A stretch of DNA of 64,000 nucleotides from an uncultured Flavobacterium sp. (GTDB lineage: Bacteria; Bacteroidota; Bacteroidia; Flavobacteriales; Flavobacteriaceae): contig NZ_CALTYA010000017.1 in the NCBI RefSeq assembly GCF_943913405.1, positions 1 to 64,000 of the forward strand. The letters are read 5' to 3'. Positions 18,790 to 26,986 of this stretch are shown here, in pieces (positions within the stretch are counted from its first letter, which is position 1; the number at the start of each line of letters is the position of its first letter). The translations under genes and the position numbers were made by a program. A model generated the notes under the pieces. It ran no database searches and was not told the origin of the DNA. It saw only the letters and a program-made list of their open reading frames with translations.

Positions 18790-18916
18790 CCTGAAGTTTT
18801 TAACTAGCCCTGATGGTGCCATTGTTTGAGCTCTTGTGCCAGCCTTAAAAGCTGGCGCAAAGCGAGTGGCACCAGCGGGAATTTCATCTAAAGAATTCCC
18901 ATTGTTTGGCTTCAGG
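18790..18916 (+). repeat. Structured intergenic repeat, copy 1
   Basis: The element folds as nested stems. An outer CCTGAAG/CTTCAGG (18790-18796 with 18910-18916) encloses CCC/GGG (18808-18810 with 18877-18879), GGTGCCA/TGGCACC (18815-18821 with 18867-18873) and an inner hairpin GTGCCAGC/GCTGGCGC (18836-18843 with 18851-18858). It shares TAGCCC, GATGGTG, TGAGCTCTT, AAAGCGAGTG and CCAGCGGGAATT with a second copy at 58289-58366. The copies differ by paired changes in the stems. Either strand might be transcribed; the strand given is the one on which the copies were compared. Confidence 0.75.
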
Positions 18917-18921
18917 TAAAA

Positions 18922-18951
18922 GCAAAAAAAAATCCTCCAAAAAGGAAGATT
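18922..18951 (-). terminator. Terminator of ffs
   Basis: An 8-bp stem (18931-18938 with 18944-18951, one G-U pair) is followed on the minus strand by nine T (18922-18930 complement). It lies just past the SRP RNA 3' end. Confidence 0.8.
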
Positions 18952-18959
18952 AAAAAAAT

Positions 18960-19053
18960 GGCAAGCGACCTACATCGCACCGCTACAACCGCTTACCCTT
19001 GCTGCGTTCCCACCCTGGGGGAGTCTGCAGGAGCTGGTCGTGTAGGACTTGCC
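18960..19053 (-). ncRNA. ffs: Signal recognition particle RNA (small bacterial type)
   Basis: Read on the minus strand this is the 4.5S-like SRP RNA that binds Ffh and guides co-translational membrane targeting. The two ends pair: GGCAAGTCCTACA at the 5' end with TGTAGGTCGCTTGCC at the 3' end. The apical region carries GGGTGGGAACGCAGCAAGGG, the asymmetric loop and tetraloop region that Ffh recognises. The length of about 94 nt fits the small bacterial form. The 5' end agrees with the predicted promoter at 19058-19087, whose start point falls at about 19052. A terminator follows at 18922-18951. Exact ends are estimated. Confidence 0.93.
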
Positions 19054-19057
19054 GGTG

Positions 19058-19087
19058 CAAATATACAATCTTTTTATATTTTTGCAA
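19058..19087 (-). promoter_or_regulatory. Predicted ffs promoter
   Basis: On the minus strand TTG (19087-19085) is followed by 19 nt and TATATTTG (19065-19058), a full match to the Bacteroidota consensus. The predicted start at about 19052 coincides with the first base of the SRP RNA. Confidence 0.85.
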
Positions 19088-19097
19088 GCGCATTGCC

Positions 19098-19112
19098 CGT
19101 TATAAAATAACG
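19098..19112. promoter_or_regulatory. Palindrome in the ffs/glutaminyl cyclase divergent region
   Basis: CGTTAT-AAA-ATAACG is a perfect 6-bp inverted repeat. On the plus strand it lies between a possible TTG (19093-19095) and TATATTGG, so it could be an operator for the cyclase gene. No regulator is known. Confidence 0.35.
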
Positions 19113-19143
19113 TTGTATATTGGTCATGATTAATTTTACAACA

Positions 19144-20205
19144 ATGAAAAAACATAAGTTATTAGCTTTCATTTTATTAGGAAGCATAATTGTCTCTTGC
19201 GGCGACAATGAAAAAGATAAAAAAAATTTATTTAGCATCGATTCTAGTGCCTTAAAAGCGACTTATCTGCCTCATGAAACGCTTTCTCTTCAATTAAAAA
19301 ATGAAAAAAGCAAGGCGATTGACTCGATTATTTATTATTTGAATGAAAAAAGAGCGGGTGCCGTTAAGGGAAATGCAAAATTGGATTTTGCTTTGACAGA
19401 TACTAAATTTGGCTATCAAAATATAAAAGCTTTAGTTTATTTTGAAGGACAAGATGTGGAAGTTACTGATAAAATTGAAGTGGTTTCTGACATAAAACCT
19501 AAGCTTTTGAAATTCACGATCGTGAATACTTATCCGCATGATGAGACTTCTTACACGCAAGGATTGGAATTTTATAGAGATACTTTATTTGAGGGAACCG
19601 GGCAAAGAGGTGCTTCTAAATTGATGAAAACGGATTATAAAACTGGAAAATCTTATAAATCAGTTAATTTAGAAAATCAATATTTTGGAGAAGGGATTAC
19701 GATTTTGAATAATAAAGTCTATCAATTGACTTGGCAAGAAAACACTGGTTTCATATACAATGCTGATAATTTGGCTAAAATAAAATCATTTGAATATTTC
19801 AAAAAAGTGGAAGGCTGGGGATTTTGCAACGATGGCAAAAATTTATACCAATCTGACGGAACAGAAAAAATCTGGGTTTTAGATCCAGAAACAATGAAAG
19901 AAGTAGATTATGTAAATGTTTATTCAGAAGCAAGTAAAATCAAAGCCGTAAACGAGCTAGAATGGGTTGAAGGAAAAATCTATGGAAATGTGTATCAAAA
20001 AGATGCTGTTGCCGTAATTAATCCAAAAACTGGTGCTGTGGAAGGAATTTTAGATTTAAGAGAATTAAAGTCTAAAATTAACATGGTTGGCCATGATCCA
20101 GGAAATGATGTTTTGAACGGACTGGCTTACAACTCTAAAACTAAGACGCTTTTTGTAACTGGCAAAAAGTGGAATAAGATGTTTGAAATTAAGGTTTCAG
20201 AATAG
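19144..20205 (+). CDS. Glutaminyl-peptide cyclotransferase, lipoprotein
   Basis: This enzyme family converts N-terminal Gln of proteins to pyroglutamate. The family type is the plant-like beta-propeller glutaminyl cyclase. I use the ATG at 19144, which gives 353 residues starting with MKKHKLLAFILLGSIIVSC, a lipoprotein signal with lipobox IVSC. A roughly 100-residue N-terminal domain precedes the propeller. The propeller has YPHDETSYTQGLEF, GQRGASKLMKTD, the LTWQENTGFIYNADNL repeat, ELEWVEGKIYGNVY and a C-terminal GLAYNSKTKTLFVTGKKW. Exported proteins that begin with Gln after signal cleavage are plausible substrates (inference). A terminator follows. Confidence 0.9.
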   Translation: MKKHKLLAFILLGSIIVSCGDNEKDKKNLFSIDSSALKATYLPHETLSLQLKNEKSKAIDSIIYYLNEKRAGAVKGNAKLDFALTDTKFGYQNIKALVYFEGQDVEVTDKIEVVSDIKPKLLKFTIVNTYPHDETSYTQGLEFYRDTLFEGTGQRGASKLMKTDYKTGKSYKSVNLENQYFGEGITILNNKVYQLTWQENTGFIYNADNLAKIKSFEYFKKVEGWGFCNDGKNLYQSDGTEKIWVLDPETMKEVDYVNVYSEASKIKAVNELEWVEGKIYGNVYQKDAVAVINPKTGAVEGILDLRELKSKINMVGHDPGNDVLNGLAYNSKTKTLFVTGKKWNKMFEIKVSE

Positions 20206-20225
20206 ATTTTAACTTAATAAAGTAT

Positions 20226-20258
20226 AAAAAACCGAACGTCATTGTTCGGTTTTTTGAT
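20226..20258 (+). terminator. Terminator after the glutaminyl cyclase gene
   Basis: The stem 20226-20237 with 20244-20255 has a GC core CCGAAC/GTTCGG and ends in a six-T run. It is symmetric and could work on both strands. Confidence 0.85.
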
Positions 20259-20295
20259 TTGTAAAACTTAAATTCGTAATTATAAATTTATAACT

Positions 20296-21156
20296 ATGAA
20301 GAAAATTGGTTTTTGTATTTTATTTGCAATCTTTTCGAATTTAGCAACGAATGCTCAAAATTTAAATCCAAAAGATTCGATAACCTTAAAAGATGTTTCT
20401 TATGGAAAGTCAGAAGAACAATTAATTGACGTTTTTTTACCAGCGGATAGAAATTCGAAAACTAAAGTTTTTGTCTTGCTTCACGGTGGAGGCTGGCAAA
20501 AAGGTTCAAAATCTAGCATGAATTACATGGTGCGTAATTTGAAAATTGAATTTCCTAATTATGCCATTGTAAATGTAAATTACAGATTAGGAACTCCTGA
20601 AAGTCCCGCTTTCCCTAAACAAATTGATGATATCACAGCCGTTTTTGATTATTTAAAATTGAATGAATTAAATTATAAAATTTCTAAAAATTTTGCTCTT
20701 ATCGGAAGCAGCGCTGGTTCACATTTAGCCTTGCTTTATGCCTACGGATTTGACAAAAACAGCAACATAAAAGCAATTTGCGACATTATAGGACCTGTAG
20801 ATTTAACTGATCCATCCTATACTTTAAATCCTAAATTTGATGCGTCGCAATTTAAAAATCTTGTTGGAGAAGAAATAACGTATGCAAAAAATCCAGAAAT
20901 TTATTTGAAAGTAAGCCCTTCTCAATATGTATCAAAAAAATCACCGAAAACAATTATGTTTTATGGTGAAAATGATCCATTCGTACCAAAAACACAGGGT
21001 TTTATCCTGAAAGAAAAGCTAGATAAAAATAAAGTTTATAACGAATTACACATTTATCCAAGCGAAAGACACGGATTTTGGAGCAAGGAAACAAGCAAAG
21101 CTACCAACAAAGAAATTAAGATTAAGATTAATGATTTCTTTAGAAAAAACTTTTAA
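20296..21156 (+). CDS. Secreted alpha/beta hydrolase (carboxylesterase type)
   Basis: The 286-residue enzyme has a Sec signal (MKKIGFCILFAIFSNLATNAQ). The oxyanion motif LLHGGGWQKGS and the nucleophile elbow GSSAGSHLALLYA are those of esterase/acetyl-xylan esterase-like (BD-FAE) hydrolases. The acid is probably the Asp in YGENDPFVP and the His lies in ERHGFW. The substrate is unknown. The start codon is immediately preceded by a word-like AT repeat (AATTATAAATTTATAACT). It stands alone between two terminators. Confidence 0.85.
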   Translation: MKKIGFCILFAIFSNLATNAQNLNPKDSITLKDVSYGKSEEQLIDVFLPADRNSKTKVFVLLHGGGWQKGSKSSMNYMVRNLKIEFPNYAIVNVNYRLGTPESPAFPKQIDDITAVFDYLKLNELNYKISKNFALIGSSAGSHLALLYAYGFDKNSNIKAICDIIGPVDLTDPSYTLNPKFDASQFKNLVGEEITYAKNPEIYLKVSPSQYVSKKSPKTIMFYGENDPFVPKTQGFILKEKLDKNKVYNELHIYPSERHGFWSKETSKATNKEIKIKINDFFRKNF

Positions 21157-21160
21157 TAAA

Positions 21161-21188
21161 AAAAACCGAGCAAATTCTCGGTTTTTTT
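21161..21188. terminator. Bidirectional terminator
   Basis: The stem 21161-21170 with 21177-21186, with core CCGAG/CTCGG, has A- and T-tracts on its flanks. It serves the convergent genes that end at 21156 and 21194. Confidence 0.85.
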
Positions 21189-21193
21189 TATGC

Positions 21194-21832
21194 TTATTTC
21201 TTTTTCTTTGCGGGCGTTTTTGCTGTTGAAGTAGCTAAACTTGTCGGTTTCCCTTCCACATACTTTTTATCGGTCGCATTAAATGCAAAAGTATTCTGCT
21301 GTGTTTTATTTTTCTGCTGAATATCGCCTTCTGGTGTCAAGATAAATTCAAAGCCTTCTCTCCTAACCTTTTCTTGGGTTTCTGAAGCATTTTTTAATCG
21401 GTCTAAGAAAAATTTTTCAGTGATATTTGTTGTTGATTGTTGGTTTGAAAATAGCTTTGTTTTTGTAGAAATGTCATAAACTTCTGAAAATAATATTGTT
21501 TTGATTTCAGTTTTCAACTCAGTTTTCGTTGTAGCTTCTTCTGTCCAAGTTAAAAGATATAAAGGCGTTCCTTTTGCTGTAAATGGTTTGATGGTGCAAT
21601 CTTTAGGCAAGCTATTTGCGTCGACAGTTTTGATTCCAATAGTATCTTTTGAAGCCTTATTATTGACAAAAAGAAAGAAATTTCCTTTTACAATTTCTGC
21701 TGTAAGATTATCGGCTTTCGCTAAAGCAGTTGAAGCAGTTTTTGCTGGAGCTTTTCCTTTGGCTTTCTTTTTTTGTCCGTAGGAAATCGTTGTGCAAAGT
21801 AGGATTAAAATCAGAAGGGCGGTCTTTTTCAT
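21194..21832 (-). CDS. Secreted lysine-rich protein of unknown function
   Basis: The 212-residue product has a Sec signal (MKKTALLILILLCTTISYG). A low-complexity Lys/Ala stretch follows (QKKKAKGKAPAKTASTA), and a similar one closes the protein (STAKTPAKKKK). The middle (about 45-185) looks globular, with YLLTWTEEATTKTELKTEIK and REGFEFILTPEGDIQ. I do not recognise a family. The basic ends could bind polyanions such as nucleic acid or LPS, which is speculation. Confidence 0.7.
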   Translation of the reverse strand: MKKTALLILILLCTTISYGQKKKAKGKAPAKTASTALAKADNLTAEIVKGNFFLFVNNKASKDTIGIKTVDANSLPKDCTIKPFTAKGTPLYLLTWTEEATTKTELKTEIKTILFSEVYDISTKTKLFSNQQSTTNITEKFFLDRLKNASETQEKVRREGFEFILTPEGDIQQKNKTQQNTFAFNATDKKYVEGKPTSLATSTAKTPAKKKK

Positions 21833-21900
21833 ATTTTATTTTTTTTTGGAATGCCTAAAATACGAAAAAATTGATATGATAATTGTTAAATTATTAAACA

Positions 21901-21934
21901 AAAAAAGCCCTGATAAAAATATCAGGGCTTTTAA
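21901..21934 (-). terminator. Terminator of dnaK
   Basis: The stem 21906-21915 with 21920-21929 (AGCCCTGATA / TATCAGGGCT) has a four-base loop. The A-tract 21899-21906 becomes a T-tract on the minus strand. Confidence 0.85.
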
Positions 21935-21953
21935 AATATAATCTAAAAAGTGA

Positions 21954-23837
21954 TTATTTCACTTCTTCGTAGTCAACATCTTGAACGTTGTCTCCTTGAT
22001 CAGCTGGCTGTGCATCTTGTGGAGCACCTTGAGCATCACCTTGCTTGTACATTTCTTCAGAAGCATTTTTCCACGCTTCGTTGATTTTGTCTAAAGCTGG
22101 TTGAATCGTAGCCACATCTTGGTTAGCGTGAGCCATTTTCAATTCAGTCAAAGCATATTCGATAGCTGTTTTGTTTCCATCAGATAATTTCTCTCCGAAT
22201 TCTTTCAATTGACTTTCTGTTTGGAAAATCATGCTGTCAGCTTCGTTCAATTTCTCGATTTTTTCTCTTGCAGCTTTGTCAGAATCAGCATTTGCTTCAG
22301 CCTCTTTTTTCATTCTTTCGATTTCTTCTTGAGTCAATCCAGAAGAAGCTTCGATTCTGATATCGTGAGATTTACCAGTTCCTTTGTCAGTTGCAGAAAC
22401 TTTGATGATACCGTTAGCATCGATGTCAAAAGTTACTTCAATTTGTGGAACACCTCTACCTGCTGGTGGAATTCCATCAAGGTGGAAACGACCGATAGTT
22501 TTGTTATCTGCAGCCATAGCTCTTTCCCCTTGCAATACGTGGATTTCCACAGATGGTTGGTTGTCAGAAGCTGTTGAGAATACTTGAGATTTTTTTGTTG
22601 GGATAGTTGTGTTAGACTCAATTAATTTTGTCAAAACACCACCCATAGTTTCGATACCTAAAGATAAAGGTGTAACGTCTAATAACAATACATCTTTAAC
22701 GTCTCCAGATAAAACGCCACCTTGGATTGCAGCACCAATTGCCACAACTTCATCAGGATTAACTCCTTTTGATGGTTTTTTATTGAAGAATTTCTCCACT
22801 TCTTCTTGGATTTTTGGGATTCTTGTAGAACCTCCAACCAAGATAACTTCATCAATATCAGTGATTTTCAAACCAGCATCTTTCAACGCTTTTGCTACTG
22901 GAGCCATTGAACGTTTTACTAAAGCGTCAGTTAATTGGTCAAATTTAGCTCTTGACAATTTTTTAACCAAGTGTTTTGGTCCTGTTGCAGTAGCAGTAAC
23001 GTATGGCAAGTTGATTTCAGTTTCTCCTGTAGAAGACAATTCAATTTTTGCTTTTTCAGCTGCTTCTTTCAAACGTTGCAAAGACATTGGATCAAGACGC
23101 AAATCTAAACCTTCTTCCGCTTTAAATTCGTCAGCTAACCAGTCAATGATAGTTTGGTCAAAGTCATCTCCACCTAAGTGCGTATCTCCATTTGTAGACA
23201 ATACTTCGAAAACTCCGTCTCCTAATTCAAGGATAGAAATATCAAAAGTACCACCACCTAAATCGTAAACTGCGATTTTTTGATCCGTACCTTTTTTATC
23301 CAAACCATAAGCTAAAGCAGCAGCAGTTGGCTCGTTGATGATACGCATCACTTTTAAACCAGCGATTTCACCAGCCTCTTTTGTAGCCTGACGTTGCGCA
23401 TCGTTGAAATAAGCAGGAACAGTAATAACTGCTTCTGTAACTGTTTGACCTAAATAATCTTCAGCCGTTTTCTTCATTTTTTGAAGCGTCATTGCTGATA
23501 ATTCTTGTGGCGTGTAAAGACGACCATCAATATCCACACGTGGCGTATCGTTATCACCTCTTACAACACTGTAAGGTACATTTTTAGCTTCAGTAGCGCT
23601 TTCAGAGAATTTATTTCCCATGAAACGTTTTACAGATGCAACAGTTTTTGTTGGATTGGTCACTGCTTGTCTTTTAGCAGGGTCACCAACTTTGATTTCT
23701 CCACCTTCAACAAATGCAATTACTGATGGCGTTGTTCTTTTTCCTTCAGCATTAGGAATTACAACTGGTTCGCTTCCTTCCATTACAGAAACGCAAGAGT
23801 TTGTTGTTCCTAAGTCAATTCCGATTATTTTACCCAT
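21954..23837 (-). CDS. dnaK: Chaperone DnaK (Hsp70)
   Basis: DnaK is the cytosolic Hsp70 chaperone that works with DnaJ and GrpE. The 627-residue product begins MGKIIGIDLGTTNSCVSVMEG. Hsp70 signatures are IAVYDLGGGTFDISILE and VILVGGSTRIPKIQ. The linker DVLLLDVTPLSLGIET marks the start of the substrate-binding domain, and the C-terminus has the EEVK-type tail (DVDYEEVK). It is monocistronic here, with no dnaJ or grpE nearby. I saw no CIRCE element in the 140 bp upstream. Confidence 0.98.
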   Translation of the reverse strand: MGKIIGIDLGTTNSCVSVMEGSEPVVIPNAEGKRTTPSVIAFVEGGEIKVGDPAKRQAVTNPTKTVASVKRFMGNKFSESATEAKNVPYSVVRGDNDTPRVDIDGRLYTPQELSAMTLQKMKKTAEDYLGQTVTEAVITVPAYFNDAQRQATKEAGEIAGLKVMRIINEPTAAALAYGLDKKGTDQKIAVYDLGGGTFDISILELGDGVFEVLSTNGDTHLGGDDFDQTIIDWLADEFKAEEGLDLRLDPMSLQRLKEAAEKAKIELSSTGETEINLPYVTATATGPKHLVKKLSRAKFDQLTDALVKRSMAPVAKALKDAGLKITDIDEVILVGGSTRIPKIQEEVEKFFNKKPSKGVNPDEVVAIGAAIQGGVLSGDVKDVLLLDVTPLSLGIETMGGVLTKLIESNTTIPTKKSQVFSTASDNQPSVEIHVLQGERAMAADNKTIGRFHLDGIPPAGRGVPQIEVTFDIDANGIIKVSATDKGTGKSHDIRIEASSGLTQEEIERMKKEAEANADSDKAAREKIEKLNEADSMIFQTESQLKEFGEKLSDGNKTAIEYALTELKMAHANQDVATIQPALDKINEAWKNASEEMYKQGDAQGAPQDAQPADQGDNVQDVDYEEVK

Positions 23838-23981
23838 TTTATTTTTATTTTGTTTCTATTCTAATTTTTTGAACTCGGATAGTCATTAGACAATCTTTAT
23901 GCCAAGACAGAAAATTATTAAAATTGTCAGTTTTTGTTAAAAGTGACATTTATGAATATGACAAGATGACATTTTTAAGAA

Positions 23982-24959
23982 TTAATTATCCTCAAAGTAT
24001 TCAAAACCATCAATAATATCTAAATAAACGCCATCAAAACCAGCATTTAAGATTCTATTCAAATAAGAATCTGAGTTTTTGTAAATGATATTTTGCCAGT
24101 CTTCATTCCAATATTTTACTTTGAAGTTTCCTGGCCAGTCTGGATTTTCTGTTGCCATCCAGTTTGGTTTTGAAGCATTCCATGAGTTTTGCCAATAATA
24201 ACGGTAGTCTTCTGCTTCTCCTATTGACATATAGCAGATTATGATTCGCTTTCCGCCGTTGGCTTTATTTCTAAGCTGGCTGATTTCGGAAGCCGTAAAA
24301 GCTTCGTCGTTTAAAAACAAATCCATAATAATTGCGTCATAATTTGTGGCAACAACTGCATTTATAAAAGCTGTTTTAGACGAAAAATTTTCAGGATTTA
24401 CAAGATATAGGAAGTTTTTTGCCTGGGATAAATTTGTAATAACGGAAGCATTTACATTATTCGGAGTACCATTTGGAATTCCATTCAAGCTTCTTTCAGG
24501 AGCCGAAAAGGAAATATAATTATTGGAAGCATTTACCTGATAAGAATTGCTCATTTTGGAAGGCGTCGAGCAATAATCTGTTACAAAAATAGTCTTGCCT
24601 TTGTTCTTTGAGACATTCAGAAAACTTTTCAGATAATTAGAAACATCTGTTGGGGTTGCCTGATCATCATTGTCATAACCATAAAATAAATCTTCTTGGC
24701 CGTTTCCATCAATTGCATTTAGGTAGGCTTGTGAAATTGGACCGCCTGCTTCGCCATTTTCAGTCACCAATTCGATCCCGTTTTGGGGAATTATTGCGAA
24801 ACCAGGCTTTACTCCTTTTGCTTTTTGGCTGATTCCAATTACGAATTCGCGCATGTCTTGCCTGAAATTTCTATCTTCAGAATTGGAAGAATCGTCATCT
24901 TTATTGCAACTTAATACAGCAAAAGCGATCAGCAGAAATGCCATTTTTTTCGTAATCAT
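23982..24959 (-). CDS. TM1410/MJ1477-type extracellular glycoside hydrolase, lipoprotein
   Basis: The 325-residue protein has a lipoprotein signal with lipobox VLSC followed by an acidic tether (NKDDDSSNSED). It matches the MJ1477/TM1410 extracellular TIM-barrel family related to endo-alpha-1,4-polygalactosaminidase (GH114). Characteristic parts are YDAIIMDLF, RIIICYMSIGEAEDYRYYW, WPGNFKVKYWNEDWQ and the C-terminal NAGFDGVYLDIIDGFEYF. Acidic residues in these strands are the likely catalytic ones. The natural substrate is unknown. Its upstream region contains an 11-bp repeat array. Confidence 0.85.
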   Translation of the reverse strand: MITKKMAFLLIAFAVLSCNKDDDSSNSEDRNFRQDMREFVIGISQKAKGVKPGFAIIPQNGIELVTENGEAGGPISQAYLNAIDGNGQEDLFYGYDNDDQATPTDVSNYLKSFLNVSKNKGKTIFVTDYCSTPSKMSNSYQVNASNNYISFSAPERSLNGIPNGTPNNVNASVITNLSQAKNFLYLVNPENFSSKTAFINAVVATNYDAIIMDLFLNDEAFTASEISQLRNKANGGKRIIICYMSIGEAEDYRYYWQNSWNASKPNWMATENPDWPGNFKVKYWNEDWQNIIYKNSDSYLNRILNAGFDGVYLDIIDGFEYFEDN

Positions 24960-25116
24960 AGAAGTTTATTAGGATAACGAAAATGAAACTACTTTAGTTT
25001 AGGAAGCCAAAAATAAAGAATTGTATCCAGGAAATTTCTATGCTGTAAATAATGTGTTGCCAATTGCACACAGCTAATTCAATGCTTGAAAAAATGACTT
25101 GCAATCCTATCATACC

Positions 25117-25215
25117 AACTTTATATAAACTATATATGAACTTTAGGTATGGCTTATATATGCTTTATGTATACTTTATATGCGGTATAGACACGCTATG
25201 GATACGCTATGGTTG
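25117..25215. repeat. Degenerate 11-bp tandem repeat, about nine units
   Basis: The sequence divides evenly into nine 11-mers. The first is AACTTTATATA and the last CGCTATGGTTG, with a drifting consensus close to nACTTTATATn. The first six units are AT-rich and the last three carry GCTATGGATAC-like words. The period is close to one helical turn, so each unit presents the same face of the helix. Confidence 0.7.
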
Positions 25216-25432
25216 TAAATAATAAAGATTTTACGGGAGTTGTCATCCAAAGGATTATGGACTTAAGTTATGCTAAAGTAATAAAAAATATTCACTTGGA
25301 TTTATTTCATTTTGTTCTAAAATCATAACCTAAATTTTAATTATTCTTAATTATTAGTTCTTGTGTTCCACTAAATTATGCGCTATCTTGAAAAATTACA
25401 TCTAAAATTGCAGAATTAATAATTTTACAACG

Positions 25433-25461
25433 TTTGCGAACCTCTAAAAAATATATATTTG
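25433..25461 (+). promoter_or_regulatory. Predicted sdaA promoter
   Basis: TTTG (25433-25436), 17 nt, then TATATTTG (25454-25461). Transcription would start near 25467, giving a leader of about 17 nt before the ATG at 25484. This also supports that ATG rather than the upstream in-frame TTG at 25469. Confidence 0.75.
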
Positions 25462-25483
25462 CACAAATTTGCGTTGTAGACTT

Positions 25484-26908
25484 ATGGAAGAATGTATCTC
25501 GGTTTTTGATATGCTTAAAATTGGTGTCGGACCTTCGAGTTCCCATACTTTGGGGCCTTGGCGCGGTGCTGAACGCTTTTTGAATGAACTTCGTGAAGAG
25601 AATATTTTAAGCAACGTCATCAGGATTAAAGTCGATTTGTTCGGTTCGCTTTCGCTTACTGGAAAAGGCCACGCTACAGATTTGGCCGTGATGCTTGGCT
25701 TGACTGGTGCCGACCCAGAATTTATTCCTATTGAAAATATCGATAAAATTATTTCTTCTATCAAGAAAACCAAGCAGTTAAACCTGGCGGACGAAGTCAT
25801 GATTCCATTTGATATGGAAACGGATATTATCTTCAACAAAAACTTCCTTCCTTTCCACTCTAATGGATTTTCTTTTACGGCATACACTTCAGAAAGCGAG
25901 TATGAATCTACGTTCTATTCGATAGGCGGTGGTTTTGTAGTAAAAGAAGAACGGGTAAATGCAAAGAAAAAATTAGAAATAAAATGTGCTTTTCCGTTCC
26001 CGATCCAGCGTGCAGATGAGCTTTTAAATTATACCATCCAAGAAAATAAAAGCATTTCAGAAATCGTCTATGAAAACGAAATCTCGATGCGAACGCCTGA
26101 AAATGTGCATTCTGAATTGATGCGCGTTTGGCATACCATGCTGGAATGCATGTATATCGGATGCCATTCTGAAGGAATTCTTCCGGGAGGATTGAACGTT
26201 CGCCGCCGTGCTTTTGACATGCACCAAAACTTGATCGGATTGGCAAATTACAGCAATCCGCAAGAATGGCTAGAATGCATTAGAAAAACCGAAGTGAAGT
26301 TCCGCCAAATATTAAAATGGGTAAGCTGTTTTGCACTGGCTGTCAATGAAGTAAACGCCGCTTTGGGAAGAGTCGTGACGGCTCCAACCAACGGAAGCGC
26401 TGGCGTAATTCCAGCCGTTTTGATGTATTATTTGGTAATTGAAAACCATAATGCAGGAGAAAAAGAAATCAAGCAATTCCTTATGGTCGCAGGAGAAATC
26501 GGCAGTATTTTCAAAAAAGGCGCTACCATTTCGGCAGCAATGGGCGGATGCCAGGCAGAAATCGGGGTTTCTTCAGCAATGGCTGCAGCGGCTTTATGCG
26601 AACTTATGGGCGGGAAACCAGCTCAGGTTCTTATGGCAGCTGAAATTGCAATGGAACATCACCTTGGATTAACGTGCGATCCGATTGGCGGTTTGGTTCA
26701 GATTCCGTGTATTGAAAGAAATACCATGGGCGCAATAAAGGCGATCAATGCAGCAGAATTGGCTTTGGAAACTGATCCTAAAAATGCAAAAGTTCCTTTG
26801 GATAAAGTTATCAATACTATGTGGGAAACCGCAAAAGATATGAATACGAAATACAAAGAAACTTCTGAAGGTGGTCTGGCAATCAGCGTGAACATGGCAG
26901 ATTGTTAA
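25484..26908 (+). CDS. sdaA: L-serine ammonia-lyase (iron-sulfur type)
   Basis: This enzyme deaminates L-serine to pyruvate and ammonia. The 474-residue protein is the single-chain type with the alpha and beta domains fused. The N-terminus MEECISVFDMLKIGVGPSSSHTLGPW carries the SSSHT substrate loop. The C-terminal catalytic domain has APTNGSAGVIPAV, GAAMGGCQAEIGVSSAMAA and LTCDPIGGLVQIPCIERN, including the cysteines that bind the [4Fe-4S] cluster. I took the ATG at 25484 because the upstream TTG lies almost on the predicted start of transcription. Confidence 0.95.
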   Translation: MEECISVFDMLKIGVGPSSSHTLGPWRGAERFLNELREENILSNVIRIKVDLFGSLSLTGKGHATDLAVMLGLTGADPEFIPIENIDKIISSIKKTKQLNLADEVMIPFDMETDIIFNKNFLPFHSNGFSFTAYTSESEYESTFYSIGGGFVVKEERVNAKKKLEIKCAFPFPIQRADELLNYTIQENKSISEIVYENEISMRTPENVHSELMRVWHTMLECMYIGCHSEGILPGGLNVRRRAFDMHQNLIGLANYSNPQEWLECIRKTEVKFRQILKWVSCFALAVNEVNAALGRVVTAPTNGSAGVIPAVLMYYLVIENHNAGEKEIKQFLMVAGEIGSIFKKGATISAAMGGCQAEIGVSSAMAAAALCELMGGKPAQVLMAAEIAMEHHLGLTCDPIGGLVQIPCIERNTMGAIKAINAAELALETDPKNAKVPLDKVINTMWETAKDMNTKYKETSEGGLAISVNMADC

Positions 26909-26986
26909 AAAAGGTTTAGGGTTTTGGGTATCAGGTTCAAGGATTTATGATTAGGACCCAGCTTTTATGCCCTAATTTTTTTAATA

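Larger units (their letters stand above)
18594..18959. other. Non-coding region between a small secreted protein gene and ffs
   Basis: This 366-bp stretch holds no credible gene. It carries the structured repeat at 18790-18916 and the ffs terminator hairpin at 18931-18951. The part before 18780 is AT-rich with a small CCAATATTGG palindrome near 18760. Confidence 0.7.
24960..25483. other. 524-bp non-coding region with a repeat array and the sdaA promoter
   Basis: This region separates the divergent glycosidase and sdaA genes. It contains the 11-bp tandem array at 25117-25215 and the sdaA promoter at 25433-25461. I saw no gene-like reading frame in the rest, which is AT-rich. Confidence 0.7.

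Noticed and set aside
22609..23268. 219-codon frame antisense to dnaK
   Set aside because: Long antisense frames are common opposite conserved genes with strong codon bias; the product has no signature.
23838..23981. CIRCE-type operator before dnaK
   Set aside because: No TTAGCACTC-N9-GAGTGCTAA-like inverted repeat is present in the upstream region.
25444..25887. 147-codon minus-strand frame over the sdaA start
   Set aside because: It is antisense to the sdaA coding sequence and crosses its promoter.
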